Assembly: GCA_039090855.1 (NCBI GenBank)
Contig: CM077025.1
Coordinates: 96,638,489-96,702,488, forward strand
DNA from: Macrothele yani
Lineage: Eukaryota; Arthropoda; Arachnida; Araneae; Macrothelidae
DNA: 64,000 nt
Direction of reading: 5' to 3'
The notes under the pieces were generated by a model. The model was not told the origin of the DNA. It worked only from the letters and a program-made list of their open reading frames with translations, and did no database searches. The stretch's first letter is position 1; every line of letters begins with the position of its first letter. Of the stretch, positions 1 through 10,318 are shown piece by piece. A program made the position numbers and the translations under genes.

Positions 1-131
1 TGATCAAGTAACACACTGAGAGTCAGTGTGAAAAGACAAACACAAACATCCATGCCTCACCGGGATTCAAACCCGGACCCAACTATGGCGAATAGTCACA
101 AGCCAGCGCCTTAGACCACTGCGCCAGCGGG
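1..131 (-). repeat. tRNA-derived SINE, cut by window start
   Basis: Read on the minus strand, this begins with a tRNA-like head containing GGCGCAGTGG (A-box-like) and GGGTTTGAATCCC (B-box-like), followed by the GGCATGGATG stretch shared with the copies at 20956, 34111 and 56041. The 3' body and tail lie before position 1. The head resembles a tRNA, but the tRNA-unrelated continuation shared with the other copies makes it a SINE and not a tRNA gene. Confidence 0.75.
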
Positions 132-196
132 ATGGCAAACTGAGGATCAATTTGGGGATATTTTTTCTTCATGAGGGCACAAATGCTTCTATAAGT

Positions 197-658
197 CTAT
201 CTGATAAAAAAAAAAACTGATATCTTTATTTCTTCATAGAGGCCTGAGAGTAATGAATTACACGCATTCTTTTCTAAGTCCCCGTCAAAAACACCTTTTT
301 GGATGACAATACAAACAATATTTCCCTTGTGAATATCCGTAATGGAATATGTACAGTATTTGACGTAAAAACGTGGCGAATCAAACTGTCCATCTCCGCT
401 CACCCAAATTTCGGAGTCGCATAATTTTAAATCATCAGTAATTTGTTTTTTCATACTGTGCCACGTAAACTTGATTACTGGCCCAACTAAAAATTTCACC
501 ACTTTGTAAAAAGTAGTGCTACTGAGTGATTGTAAACCAAATGTTTCAGTGAAATCCATAAACTGCTTAAAATTCATTCCAGTTGTGTAAATTGCAGCAG
601 AAAGTTTGGTGACTAACAAACAGGACACTTGCAACACAAGGAGAGAAATTCCTGACAC
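197..658 (-). pseudogene. DNA-transposon protein fragment (Kolobok-like, tentative)
   Basis: A 153-codon open stretch with a distinctive block SGDGQFDSP followed by KYCTYSITD. This resembles the GDGRxDSPG...KYGTY block of a widespread family of animal transposon proteins that I associate with Kolobok-type elements. The family assignment is from memory and tentative. The stretch is far shorter than a complete transposase, and no neighbouring in-frame pieces or terminal repeats were found, so it looks like a dead internal fragment. It lies in the intron upstream of the first exon seen, antisense to the host gene. Confidence 0.4.
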
Positions 659-930
659 TAATTAATTACCTTGTACTTTCCCTCACAACCCCTACTGCGC
701 CGAGTACACAGATGTCGCTGGTGCGAGAAGTGGTCTGACTGACCATTTGTCTAGTGTGACGTCATCACCAGAAACTTTGTCGGCTCTTTACTCAGCTCCC
801 AATGCCCGTGGGGAAACAAATTTCGACTCTATGAGCATCACCCCGTCACCCGCATAACATGACAGCAAAAATTCGTATTTTCGAGGATTTTTTTTTTAAG
901 TTTGCTGTTCCTTTAATTAAAAAAAAAACC

Positions 931-1240
931 CTGCTTATTTTGGTATGTTCTGATATTTTTTTAACTTCCAATGCTAATTTAAGTAGAGATCCTTATTAAG
1001 TATTCCTAAAAATTCGATTAAACTATCAAAGGCTATTTTTTAAAACAATTCATGATTTGTTCTGCATCCCCCTCACGCAGAAAAAAAAAAAGAAATATTT
1101 TCTGCCGATTTTGGTATGTTCTGATATATTTTAAACTTCCAATGCCAATTTAACATGAAGATACATATTAAGTATTCCTAATAATTAAAATTTTGTTTGT
1201 TTGTTGGGCAATTCATGACTTTTTTAATGTTCTGTTAAGT
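931..1240. repeat. Imperfect tandem duplication, unit about 171 bp
   Basis: TTGGTATGTTCTGATAT occurs at about 940 and again at 1111. Each is followed by related text (ACTTCCAATGC, AATTTAA, TTAAGTATTCCTAA) and then by a related CAATTCATGA segment, so the whole unit of about 171 bp is duplicated with many differences. It is intronic and AT-rich, with no coding potential. It may be the remains of a longer repeat. Confidence 0.55.
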
Positions 1241-1690
1241 TAAAACATATTTATTTCAAATAAAGGCTAGTATTTTTCCTCCTTGCGATACGAAGCCTGT
1301 ATTCAAGCAAAATCAGCGTACTATATATAGGTTGAAATGCAAGTAATTGGCTCTACTACAAATATATAAATTATAGCTGTAACAGTTTCTGTTCAGCCTT
1401 TTATTTAATTTGGAGATTTGTCTGTTTTAACTGGTACTTTGACTTACCTGCCACTTAGGTAAAATTTCAATTTACACCCCTATGCGACAGGTCCTGGAAT
1501 TTTTTTCCCCAGGTCATTTACATTTCTCAGCAGCAGTCCACATTCATAAATGTAAATTCCAGGAAACACAACAAAGTAAGGCATCGGTCACTGGCAACTG
1601 CTGCAAGAACTGCACCAGATATGGTACTGATCATTGGTAAATGAAGCCAATTTCTGCCAAATATGAAGTGCAGTGTGATAGCACTAGCTG

Positions 1691-1852
1691 CAGTCACTGG
1701 ATTATTCAGTCAATGAAGCCTACAGAAAAATTGGCAACCTTGCCAAAGTGCAGAAAGAGTCAAATATAGACATTCTCCATGCAAAGGAAAAATATAGTCA
1801 GGGGGACTATCTACATGCCAAGAAATGGTGGAAGCATGTTTACAGCTGTGCT
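1691..1852 (+). other. Short exon-like open frame, unidentified
   Basis: About 53 codons are open after an in-frame TAG and end in TAA at 1850-1852. The peptide is charged and non-repetitive (for example NEAYRKIGNLAKVQK and KEKYSQGDYLHAKKWW). I do not recognise it. It could be the last exon of an old gene, a transposon remnant, or chance. The surrounding 1245-2380 shows no other feature. Confidence 0.2.
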
Positions 1853-2380
1853 TAACTTGTGTGTATTTGAACTTGGATTTTTGTACAAAAAATAAAAAAT
1901 AGAGCTAATATAAAAGATAGTTTAAGTGCATATTTGACTTTACATAAATGAAACTTTCTCACCATGTAGGGCCATGTGCATTTCAGAAATAATCAGCTCA
2001 ATGCTTTAGCCATTTTCCTTATAATTTTTTAGAGTTAAAAATGGCAATCTTGTATGGGGAGGAAGTGATGATGTGATGTATTGCAATAAACATGTACATT
2101 TGGACTAAACAGTTTGGTGGCAAGTTAATATTGTGCATGATTTTAGATGTACACGTGGATGCAGAAACAGTTACATCAAGTTGTCGCTATGGATACTGGA
2201 ATGTGCTTATGAAATCCCTCACTTTTATGGTTTGATTTTATATGTCACTGTTAATTGAACAAATTTCTCAAGTTACTCTTAAATACACCTGATCTGGAAA
2301 ATAGCAGATTACTGTTGTATCACTGAAGTATTAAGTGTTTGTTACAAATAATTCTATAATTAGTTTTTATCTCTTTTCAG

Positions 2381-2519
2381 AGTTCCACAGCTTATATCCC
2401 CGATAAAACCTGAGCACCCAGGTATTCTTCCAAGTCCAGTTAGTGGAATTTTAAATCTAAGCCATGATAGTTTGAATCAGACTGATAATACCTTAACAGA
2501 AATACAGAATGTTACTCTG
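2381..2519 (+). CDS. TACC-like protein, internal exon A
   Basis: The acceptor is a pyrimidine run ending TTTTCAG at 2380, and the donor is GTAAGA at 2520. The exon is 139 nt: one base completing a codon, then 46 codons (VPQLISPIKPEHPG ... EIQNVTL) without a stop, ending in phase 0. That phase matches the phase-0 start of the giant exon at 12517, and this is the main reason to join them. The peptide is hydrophilic and Pro/Ser/Asn-rich with no recognisable domain. It would be upstream protein sequence of a TACC-family centrosomal protein. Earlier exons must lie before the window because the exon opens in mid-codon. Confidence 0.6.
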
Positions 2520-2663
2520 GTAAGATAATTCCAGTAGTTATTTTTTTCATATAAAGAGTCCTAATGTAACCAAGAGCAGTGAGCTCATTATGAATTCCTG
2601 AATACACATTTGCTGCCTTTTCTAAGACTTCCTAATTGAGTTGGTTTTTCATTTCATGATTAC

Positions 2664-2796
2664 AGTGAAGTGCCAAAAGTCATAAAAGTCATGGGATACA
2701 TACTTAGTATTGTGTAGAACCTCCTCTAGCCCGGCGAAGTGCAGCAACTTGATGTTGCGTTGATTCCACAAGTGGCTGGAAGACTTCCGGAGAGAT
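2664..2796 (-). mobile_element. Tc1-like transposon end fragment
   Basis: The text from GTGAAGTGCCAAAAGTCATA through AACCTCCTCTAGC and the following 80 bp looks like the terminal region of an arthropod Tc1-like element (recognition from memory). It stops abruptly at about 2796, where an RTE-like LINE tail begins, so it was probably truncated by that insertion or by a deletion. No matching second end was found. Confidence 0.45.
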
Positions 2797-3352
2797 GACA
2801 TTGATGAAGAAATTAATCGGTGTACAAAACTTGCCTGGAGAGCTTTTGGAAGAAACAGCATAATTTTCAAGAGCAATATGCCATTATGTCTTAAAAGAAA
2901 AGTGTTTGATCAATGCATCCTTCCAGTGCTTACGTATGGTGCAGAGACGTGGACCTTAACTAAAAGAGACATACAAAGGCTGCAGACCACTCAAAGCAGC
3001 AGGGAGAGGTGCATGCTTGGTGTAACCAGAAGAGATAAGAAGAGGAACTCATGGATCCGAAAAATGACAAGAGTGGAAGACATCATGATCAGAGTTAAAT
3101 CCCTGAAATGGCAATGGGCTGGAAATACTGCCAGAAGGACAGACCATTGATGGACAGCCGAAATTTTAGATTGGATTCCAAGGGACAGGAAAAGACCCAG
3201 AAGAAGACCACATGGGAGATGGGTGGATGCAATTCGAAAGTATGCGGGAATGACATGGAGGAGACTGGCACAAGACAGACCGTTGTGGAGGAAACTTGGG
3301 GAGACCTTCGTCCAGTAGTGGATTGATAATGGTTGACAATGATGATGATGAT
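2797..3352 (+). mobile_element. RTE-like LINE 3' end, family B (5'-truncated)
   Basis: The translation runs DIDEEINRCTKLAWRAF, a block containing MPLCLKRKVFDQCILPVLTY, then GAETWTLTKRDIQRLQTTQ and GVTRRDKKRNSWI. This is the C-terminal region after the reverse-transcriptase domain of a common animal non-LTR family. After a stop at about 3148 and a frame change, the same family text continues (RKRPRRRPHGRW type) to a WID(N/D) end and a (GAT)n tail at 3338-3352, typical of RTE-type 3' ends. Related copies lie at 27840, 32975 (minus), 38698 and 54775 (minus). The frame is nearly intact, so the insertion is fairly young, but it is 5'-truncated. Confidence 0.75.
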
Positions 3353-3439
3353 ACACAAAATTACATTGGACAAAGATTTTTTTGTTATTAAAAACAAAAT
3401 TAGTGATTATTGTTATTATGCAATACGAAACAGGTTTGC

Positions 3440-5200
3440 CATTTTTACTACTGCTGTGAAATTTTTAACCATTAAGTACAAAAATTCCAAAACGTAGCAG
3501 TCATAACACATTTGAAGAGCATATTTACACTGCATTAAAAAATAAGTGCTAAAAAAAGTTCATGCAATTTTTTTCTTTAGAAAAAATAATCACTAATTTT
3601 TGTTGCACCATTTTCAAACTTTGTTTTTTTTCCGCTAAATCCCTCATTAATTTTTTTCAATAAGATGAGTTGAACAGCACTCAGTTTGTTGTTCAAACCA
3701 AGCCATGGCAGTCTCCAACGCAATGAATGTTTTAGCATGAGTAGGACTGACGTTGACGTCAGATTCATCATCTTCATCACTTTCAGGAGCAGTGCTTTCC
3801 ATAACAGATTTTATGATTTCATCTTCATTTAAAATGAGATATCCCATGTCATCAATATCATTTTCTATCCACTCCTTTGCATCATTTTCATCACATTCTT
3901 CAAACCTAGAAATTCATTTGAATATTAAATTGGATATTTCATTCCCATCATCTTCATCTCGGCTTAACTCACCTCCTTCATATTTTCTTCCTTATGCCAT
4001 AATTTTTTCCAAGCATTTCTTTAATTTTGCTGTGTGACTAATGTCCATGACTCAGCTAACATATAGCAACAGACCTTAAGATGATGTTTTTTGGAAAACT
4101 TAACAGTGCTACATTCATCGTCGTTATCTGCCAAAAGTGAACTTTTCAAAACTTGCTTTTTATACATTCGTTTAATTTTTTCGATAACACCTTGATCCAT
4201 AAGTTGTAGAAGTGCTGTGACCAAGTACAAAAATTCAAAAACTTAGCCGTCATAACACATTTGAAGAGTATATTTACACTGCATTAAAAAATTAGTGCTG
4301 AAAAAAGTTCATACAACTTTTTTTTTTTAGAAAAAATAATTTGATGGGAGGTTGGGCACAAAATCACATGTAAACCAATCGATAAAAATTTCTGAATTCG
4401 TCCACACACTTTTTCGGGCTTTGTAGCTTACAGGGAGACAGGTGACATTTTTTAAACATCGAGGTTTCTTACTCTTTCCTGTGACTAGTAGTGGCAAAGC
4501 ATGAGCTCCATTAGTATTAGCACAGATCAAAGCTGTAATTTGTTCCTTGCTATCTTTAAATCCAGGCCTGATGAGATGCAAGGGACTTTCGGGGCAGTGA
4601 CTTCCAATTTAATCCAGTTTCACCAGCATTGTATATGTCATGTCTCGAATATTCCTCGTTTGTTATAAGTTTCATAAACTTTGCTTTAAAAGCTTCTGCA
4701 GCAGAAAAATCAGAAAAAAATTCTCCTTCAATATAAAGTTCTCTAATGCCATGCCACGATTTAAAGTTCTTAAACTATCCTGTACTGGCTTTGAAATCAA
4801 AAGAACCTCCCAAGTTTCTGTTGAAATCCAGTGCTTTTTCACATAGCAGAGGCCCGATATTGGTTCCCCTAAGTTTCATCATTGGGTGAACCATAAATAA
4901 ACGGCATCTTCCAAAGATGTGTTCTTTGCCATTCTCATAGTTTTTCTTCTTGTAGATACTTCATCTGAGTCGAATGTTGATGCAAATTTGAAAATGCTTT
5001 CCTTGTTCTTCTTAATATCACTTATGGTAGCCTTACCGACATCATAAAGTTTAGCTACTGCGATTCACTTTCTCCTTTTGACAGCCTATTTAAAATTTAA
5101 ATTTTTGATTCGATTGTCAAAAATTTATGTTTCTGTTTTGCAGATGCCATACTCATAGATGTTCCACTTCGTTTCTTAAGGCAATTTTGAATTGACTGGA
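3440..5200 (-). mobile_element. pogo/Tigger-type transposon remnant
   Basis: Read on the minus strand, in order: a CENP-B-like helix-turn-helix region near 5150-4930 (KFLTIESKI..., frameshifted), a DDE_1 core piece at 4581-4330 (IRPGFKDSKEQITALICANT, VTGKSKKPRCLKNVTCLPV), then TALLQLMDQGVIEKIKRMYK at about 4220-4160. The C-terminal part (HAKTFIALETAMAWFEQQ) is at 3850-3650. This is the domain order of Tigger/pogo transposases. Several frameshifts and stops make it non-functional. A 120-bp piece of its own 3' flank is repeated in its middle (separate entry). Clear terminal inverted repeats were not identified, so the ends are approximate. Confidence 0.75.
3474..4338. repeat. Pair of 115-120 bp direct repeats, 745 bp apart
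   Basis: Copy 1 spans about 3474-3590 and copy 2 about 4219-4338. Both read AAGTACAAAAATTC, then CAAAA, GTCATAACACATTTGAAGAG, a 3-bp variable stretch, TTTACACTGCATTAAAAAA and on to TTTAGAAAAAATAAT. Copy 2 sits inside the Tigger coding region, between the DDE core piece and the MDQGVIEK block. Copy 1 is the 3' flank of the same transposase. The arrangement suggests ectopic copying of the 3' end into the gene. Confidence 0.8.
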
Positions 5201-5238
5201 ATGCATGTTGTTGCTGATAAGAGGTCAGCAGTGCTTCA

Positions 5239-5511
5239 TTACAAGCTGATTCCAATTGCCAAGGGGTGTGCTTTATGCTGATTGCAGATGAAATAACTTA
5301 CCTCCCGGCTCACAGTGAACAATAGGGCTGAGTTATGAAACAAGGTGGTACTGCCGTGGTAATGGGTCATAAAATCTTTGCCTCGCAGGAAACAAGTTAT
5401 TTGGGAAGTTTTCGCCTTTTGTTTCTGAGTATCGGAAGTCACCTTCAACACGTCGCTGCCAAAATGCTTGGACCCACAAAATGAGGCAATTACATTATCA
5501 TCAAGTGCCAA
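5239..5511 (-). other. Unidentified 90-codon open frame
   Basis: An open reading frame with no recognisable motif (ASFCGSKHFGSDVLKV and ITCFLRGKDFMTHYH). It lies between the Tigger remnant and a Tc1-like element. It may belong to the 5' flank of Tigger or be chance. I see nothing else in 5201-5533. Confidence 0.15.
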
Positions 5512-5949
5512 GTTAAAATGAATGGACTATACCTACAGTGGTGGCAAAAATTGTGGACACTTTTTGAAATTTTCATGCTTTGCAATTTTTCAGGCTTATA
5601 GCATGGGTCAAAGTAAACTAAATCTCCACGACTGAACTTTTACGGGTACATATAGGCATAATTTCTCTCTCTCTCTCTCGCGCGCGATTGGGGGGGGGGG
5701 CGCTATAGTGACATACATGAATATAAAATTTGAAGCAATGTACATAAATCATGTAACGTACTATAGTGATGTACAGAAATCAAAAATTTGAAGAATATAC
5801 CTATATAATTGTTTTTTCTTTGAAAAGAGTACAAATGAACTCTATTTCAGGGTTTTTGCACTGCATGGAACTCTCAAAAAGGTAATGAAGGCTCAATGAT
5901 ACAAATGCTTATGTTATACAAATACGTAACTTGCAACACCACTTACTAG

Positions 5950-6639
5950 TCAGGACTTGAAAAACTGCTTTATACTTGGCTGGATTTTGACGTTTTTGGT
6001 CTGCACTTTTTCTTCTATCTTTCTTTTAGCAGGAACTGGCATGCTTACTGATATAGAAGAGTGACTGTTTTCACCTCTCGTGAGTTTACAGAATGCCTTA
6101 TGTATTGGCAAGTTTTTTGTCATATTTACTGATGGTGTTTTCAATTTTGCACTCGTTTTTGTTTGCTGACTTTTTTCTTGGGGTTTAAGACTTTTGGAAA
6201 TTGTTTTTTTAGGAGGCTGAGACTTAGATTTCATTACTTGTATGACTGGTTTACCCTGTTTTCTTCCTCCAGTTTTTCTTACAGTTTTGGTTGTGGCATA
6301 AGTTTGCAAGCGTTTTCTTTGCTCCTCTACAGCATTTAATTTTTTGCTTTTGGAATGTTTTTGGTATTCAATATATGCATTGAGACAAGATTTTTGTACT
6401 TCATCCGATACTTCAAGTTTTGTTGCTTTAGTACCGTAACTCTTCAGCAAATGTTTTTCACAAGATACAGCTTCATAATTGTGCACCTTCAACCTTGATC
6501 TGTCACAGGTGATAATATCATCCATTATGTTAAACCAACTTTCAACAACGGGGCCAGAAAATATCCTTAAAAGTGCTTTCACCAGCCTTGCTATCATCTT
6601 ATAACGGGGACCACCGACATCTGAATTCAAAGTCACATC
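5950..6639 (-). CDS. hAT-like transposase, last exon
   Basis: An open frame of about 228 codons starting at a good splice acceptor (TTTTTTCCCTGCAG read on the minus strand, first exon base 6639) and ending at a stop at 5950-5952. The first 60 residues, with YKMIARLVKALLRIF, GPVVESWFNIMDDI and a DRSRLKV, resemble the C-terminal dimerisation segment of hAT transposases of the ZMYM/BED type. The rest is a long basic Lys/Ser/Thr/Gln-rich tail ending QPSIKQFFKS. The frame is intact, which is unusual in this window. The usual hAT catalytic core is not visible, so the element is probably an internally deleted or multi-exon remnant. Confidence 0.55.
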   Translation of the reverse strand, partial: DVTLNSDVGGPRYKMIARLVKALLRIFSGPVVESWFNIMDDIITCDRSRLKVHNYEAVSCEKHLLKSYGTKATKLEVSDEVQKSCLNAYIEYQKHSKSKKLNAVEEQRKRLQTYATTKTVRKTGGRKQGKPVIQVMKSKSQPPKKTISKSLKPQEKSQQTKTSAKLKTPSVNMTKNLPIHKAFCKLTRGENSHSSISVSMPVPAKRKIEEKVQTKNVKIQPSIKQFFKS

Positions 6640-6670
6640 CTGCAGGGAAAAAATCGAGCCCTCCCCCTCC

Positions 6671-7250
6671 CCCTATGGGCGCCCTTGTTCCCATATGACA
6701 GTGTTTTTCCACATGACATGCAATAACAGTGTCCAGGTTGTCCAATTTTGCAACACCATTCCAAATACTTGCATCCTTTTTTGTCAGCTTCCTTCAACCA
6801 ATCATTTCCACTTATTTTTCACACCAGCTTCCAGCTGCTTCAATTTCTCAGAGTTATCTTCTGTAATAAATTCCATTGTTGCAGTGTACTCAATGTCTTA
6901 CGTCTCATGCACGAATAATAATAATAATAAAAAAAAACTCGCATAAATAAAAAGCTTACTTGCAATGGGCGCCCTTGTTCCCATATGACAGTGTTTTTCC
7001 ACATGCCACTCAATAACAATGTCCAGGTTGTCCGATTTTGCAACACCATTCCAAATACTTGTAACCTTTTTGTCAGCTTCCTTCAACCAATCATTTCCAC
7101 TTATTTTTCAAACAAGCTTCCAGCTGCTTCAATTTTTCAGAGTTATCTTCTGTAATGAATTCCACTGTCGCAGTGTACTTTATGTTTTACGTCTCAGGCA
7201 TGAATAATAATGAAAAAAAAAAACTTGCATAAATAAAAAGCTTACTTGCA
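6671..7250 (-). repeat. Tandem duplication of a transposon exon (about 290 bp x 2)
   Basis: Copy 1 spans about 6671-6964 and copy 2 6965-7250. Both begin ATGGGCGCCCTTGTTCCCAT and end AAAAGCTTACTTGCAA, with about 8-10% differences and small indels. On the minus strand each encodes EFITEDNSEKLKQLEAG, a KNKWKWLVE segment and a Cys/His-containing end (HVEKHCHMG) that resembles a degenerate BED-like finger. The exon of copy 2 ends at a donor GTAAGC (6954-6959 on the plus strand). The equivalent donor of copy 1 has been replaced by a G-rich run. Confidence 0.8.
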
Positions 7251-8031
7251 AACACGTGTTCACACAAAATGACAGAACTGGATGATGCATAAATCCGTAA
7301 TGTTTTCCTTTCAACACATTCTTTGAACAGTAGTACTTCTTACTAGACTAGCCTAGCAACTGCTCATTAACAATAAAACACACAAACAAAGAAATGCAAT
7401 CCGAAACATAAACACCTGCACGCGCCAGCGAGGAGAAACAAATAGGTCTTCCTTCCGGACTGGTGGACTCCCTCAGCGCATCGCTGGGTGGTATATCATC
7501 TCATGGTCTTCGCGAACTCAACGAGACCAACACGCGAAACGTTGTTATTCTTTGACGAGGCGCCAAAGTCCGAAGAGAGCTGAAGGAATTACGTACTGTG
7601 GAACGTCCCACGTCTTGGCCCGGCGAGAGAGAACGAACCCCATCCAAATTCGTTTAAAGATTGATGTGGCACAAATGCACATAAATGATCCTTCCTCGCC
7701 GGTGCGGTGAATTTATTTTAAGTTTTCAGTAAAAACAAAACAAAACAAAAAACAATCTGATTTTTTTTTTTTTTTTTTTTTGTTATGGCAAATGGAGACG
7801 GAGTGTGTCTGACTGAATGAACAACGGATGACGGAGTTTCCGTCGTATAATGGAATACTTTTACCCATGGCTTATAGGAAATGTAATTTTGCACCAAATG
7901 CAAATGTTTATATGCCAATTTAAAGAAAATTTAATGCTGAATTCAATACAAAAAACAGAATGCAAATGTATGCAGTACAAAAAAAGTTATGCAGGGAATG
8001 CTGCAATCATGCTGAATATATTGTAATGCAC

Positions 8032-8830
8032 TTACGATTTCAATGTACTATCAATATTTAGTAGGGTAGCCTTTATTCTTTTCTTTAAAACCACATCACA
8101 GCGACGTTTCATTGAGCCAACATTTGTTTGAAGCTCTGCCTTCGTTATTACGTGGTGCCAGGAAGCAATTATAGCCTCAATTAGTTGCCTTTTATTTGAT
8201 GGACGCCTCATTTGTACTAGGCTTTTCAAACTGTGCCACACATTTTCTATCCGGTTCAGGTCAGGGCTGTTTCCTGGCCAGGTCAACAATGGAATGGACT
8301 TTGTTGTGAACCACTGATTGCATATTTTTGCTGTGTGGCAGAGAGCTCAATCCTGCTGAAAATGAAATGGCGCATTGTTGAGAAAGAGATCCCTGATGGA
8401 AGGTAGCAGTTTTGGTTCCAAGATGGTGTCAATGTATTTTCTTGCATTCAGTGTGCCGTTGATTACATGAAGGCGGCCAACACGGCAATACCATTTGCTG
8501 CCATACATGCCCAAATCGTTATGCTTGTTGTGTGCTTTACATTGGTCTCCATGCATTCAGGATGTAGATCTTCTCCTACTCTACGTCTCACATGTTTTTT
8601 GCCATCACTGCCAAATAAGGATATCTTACTTTTGTCACTCCAAATAACTTGCTTCCACTGATCGTCTGTCCATCCAATGTGTTCTTTTGCCCACTGTAGT
8701 AATTTCTTGCGCTGTTGTAGATTCAGATATGGCTTTTTTCTCAAAATCCTACCTCTTAGTCCCATATCTGATAGTATGCTCCTTATTGTTCTTGAACAGA
8801 CAAACACCAGTTGAACATAGTTCAGCTCTA
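8032..8830 (-). pseudogene. Tc1-like transposase (broken)
   Basis: Pieces on the minus strand, in order: RTIRSILSDMGLRGRI (DNA-binding region), then WAKEHIGWTDDQWKQVIWSD with DKSKISLFGSDGKKH (first catalytic D block), then TLNARKYIDTILEPKLLPSI. The last piece is WPGNSPDLNRIENVWHSLK (SPDLNPIE-type third block) followed by the C-terminus. Frameshifts separate the pieces at about 8463-8560 and 8290-8350. The N-terminus continues degenerately to about 9000. It lies in the Tc1-like element 5536-9554. Confidence 0.85.
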
Positions 8831-9556
8831 TAGCCTCAGATGAAAATTTTCTGTCTTTTAGACAGTCTTTTTATTCTTCTGTCATCAACAGCTTTTGTGC
8901 ACTTTTTTTTTGCCTTTTCCTAGTTAGTTTTTCAGTGACTTTGTTTCCTGATAACGTAAACAGCACTTTCGTACACCAGATGTCACTGACCTACCGATTT
9001 GCCTTGCAATTTCAGCATAAGAAAGACCCGATTCACGTAATAAAACAATCCTGGTCCTTTTCATGGGTGGCCAATCAAGCTCTTTTCTTTGGTGCCATTG
9101 CTGTACTTATTATCCACACGTTAAATTTAAAGAAATACTAAAAATATTCACACAATCTACAATTACGCTTCACTTACACCGCTAACAGTCTTTCTTCTAC
9201 AGAACAAACAGCAAAACTGACTTTCCACAATTTCTCACAAAATGTATTTGCAGCTACTGCCATTTGATTGGTCCCCAGAACAAGGACTGTGATTGGCCAG
9301 TTGGTTTGCACTTACAATCTGCTTATTAATTGAATCACACTCTTGTTTCTTCTTTAGACTAAAGTAAGCATAACTTTTTTTTTTTTTCATATAGTTGCAT
9401 TCTGTCTTTTGTATTGAATTCAGCATTAAGTTTTCTTTAAATTGACATATAATAAATATTTATTTGCATTTGGTGGGGAAATAACATTTCCTATAAGCCT
9501 ACAAAGTTGCAGAACATGAACATTTCAAAGAGTCCACGATTTTTGCCACCACTGTA

Positions 9557-10318
9557 AACTTTCCAACACACACACAAAAAGGGGGAGCTTGTTCGGATTT
9601 TTTTTTTTTTTTGACATTCAGATTTTCGACACTACTGTACCTTCAAATTGGAACTGAGGAACAGATTCTCTATTCTAAAAGGTTTAGCATTGGAAGATGT
9701 GGACATCTCTGAAGTTAAAGTGGAAACTAACCAAGACTTTAATGGAAGCAGCAACAAAACAAAAAAATAGGCGGTACTGTGCGTTTTCTATGGGACTACC
9801 AATGTTGTTGTTTTTCATACGGCATTAAGGATGGAAATACGTTGCAATCACAACGTATAATAATGTGATGAATAACACGTAATACTGCCTGTGCTGTCTT
9901 CTAAGCTACTGCATTTTCAAAAAATCGTATTTGTTTCTTTTGCATTTGAATCCTCTGCATTTTGTGTCTAACCATTGCCTGGAAAAGGCTGTCTTGTGGA
10001 GAAGGCGGCCTGGTGACTTGTGTATGCTGTATTATGCCACTGAATAAACAGATTAGTATGACACTATGAGCATTTTTGAACTTGCATAGTTTGGTGTACT
10101 CTTAAGTGATATTTAAATTAGCTTTTATTTTACTCAAACCGCAAAATGAAAATCATGTTTCAATGTTCCAGGTCTGGAGTCTCTCTCTTCCTGACTCCTG
10201 GTCTACATGAGGAAAACACATAACTTGCTGAAATAACTTTTAATGTCTTAGCACACTTCTGTCATAAATAAAATGTGGATTTTTTTTTATTGGTGAATTT
10301 TTTATGATCTCAATAATA
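9557..10318. other. Intron stretch, no gene seen
   Basis: AT-rich intron. It holds a short CA run at 9570-9581 and a T run at 9599-9613, and otherwise no open frame or repeat I can place. Confidence 0.5.

Larger units (their letters stand above)
5602..7869 (-). mobile_element. hAT-like transposon nested in the Tc1-like TIR
   Basis: The exact 8-bp target duplication GCTTATAG lies at 5594-5601 and 7870-7877. The element ends are CATGGGTCAAAGTA on the left and, reversed on the right, CATGGGTAAAAGTA. Removing the insert restores the Tc1 TIR text GGCTTATAGGAAATG, which is also seen in the opposite TIR. The 8-bp duplication and the coding content (hAT-type C-terminus) support a hAT-like element. 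P-like elements also make 8-bp duplications, so the superfamily is not certain. It contains a CT/CG/G microsatellite at 5667-5700. Confidence 0.85.
5536..9554 (-). mobile_element. Tc1-like transposon, interrupted by a hAT-like insertion
   Basis: The left end is TA|CAGTGGTGGCAAAAATTGTG at 5534-5555 and the right end CACGATTTTTGCCACCACTG|TA closes at 9554. The TIRs extend to about 200 bp with matching inner parts (GAAATTTTCATG against CATGAACATTTC; GGCTTATAG against CTATAAGCC). TA flanks at 5534-5535 and 9555-9556 are the Tc1/mariner target duplication. Transposase pieces are on the minus strand. Removing the nested 2,268-bp insertion and its duplicated 8 bp leaves about 1.74 kb, a normal size. 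Confidence 0.9.

Noticed and set aside
1..131. A tRNA gene (Leu- or Ser-like) on the minus strand
   Set aside because: The tRNA-like head continues into the same tRNA-unrelated body as three other dispersed copies, so it is a SINE.
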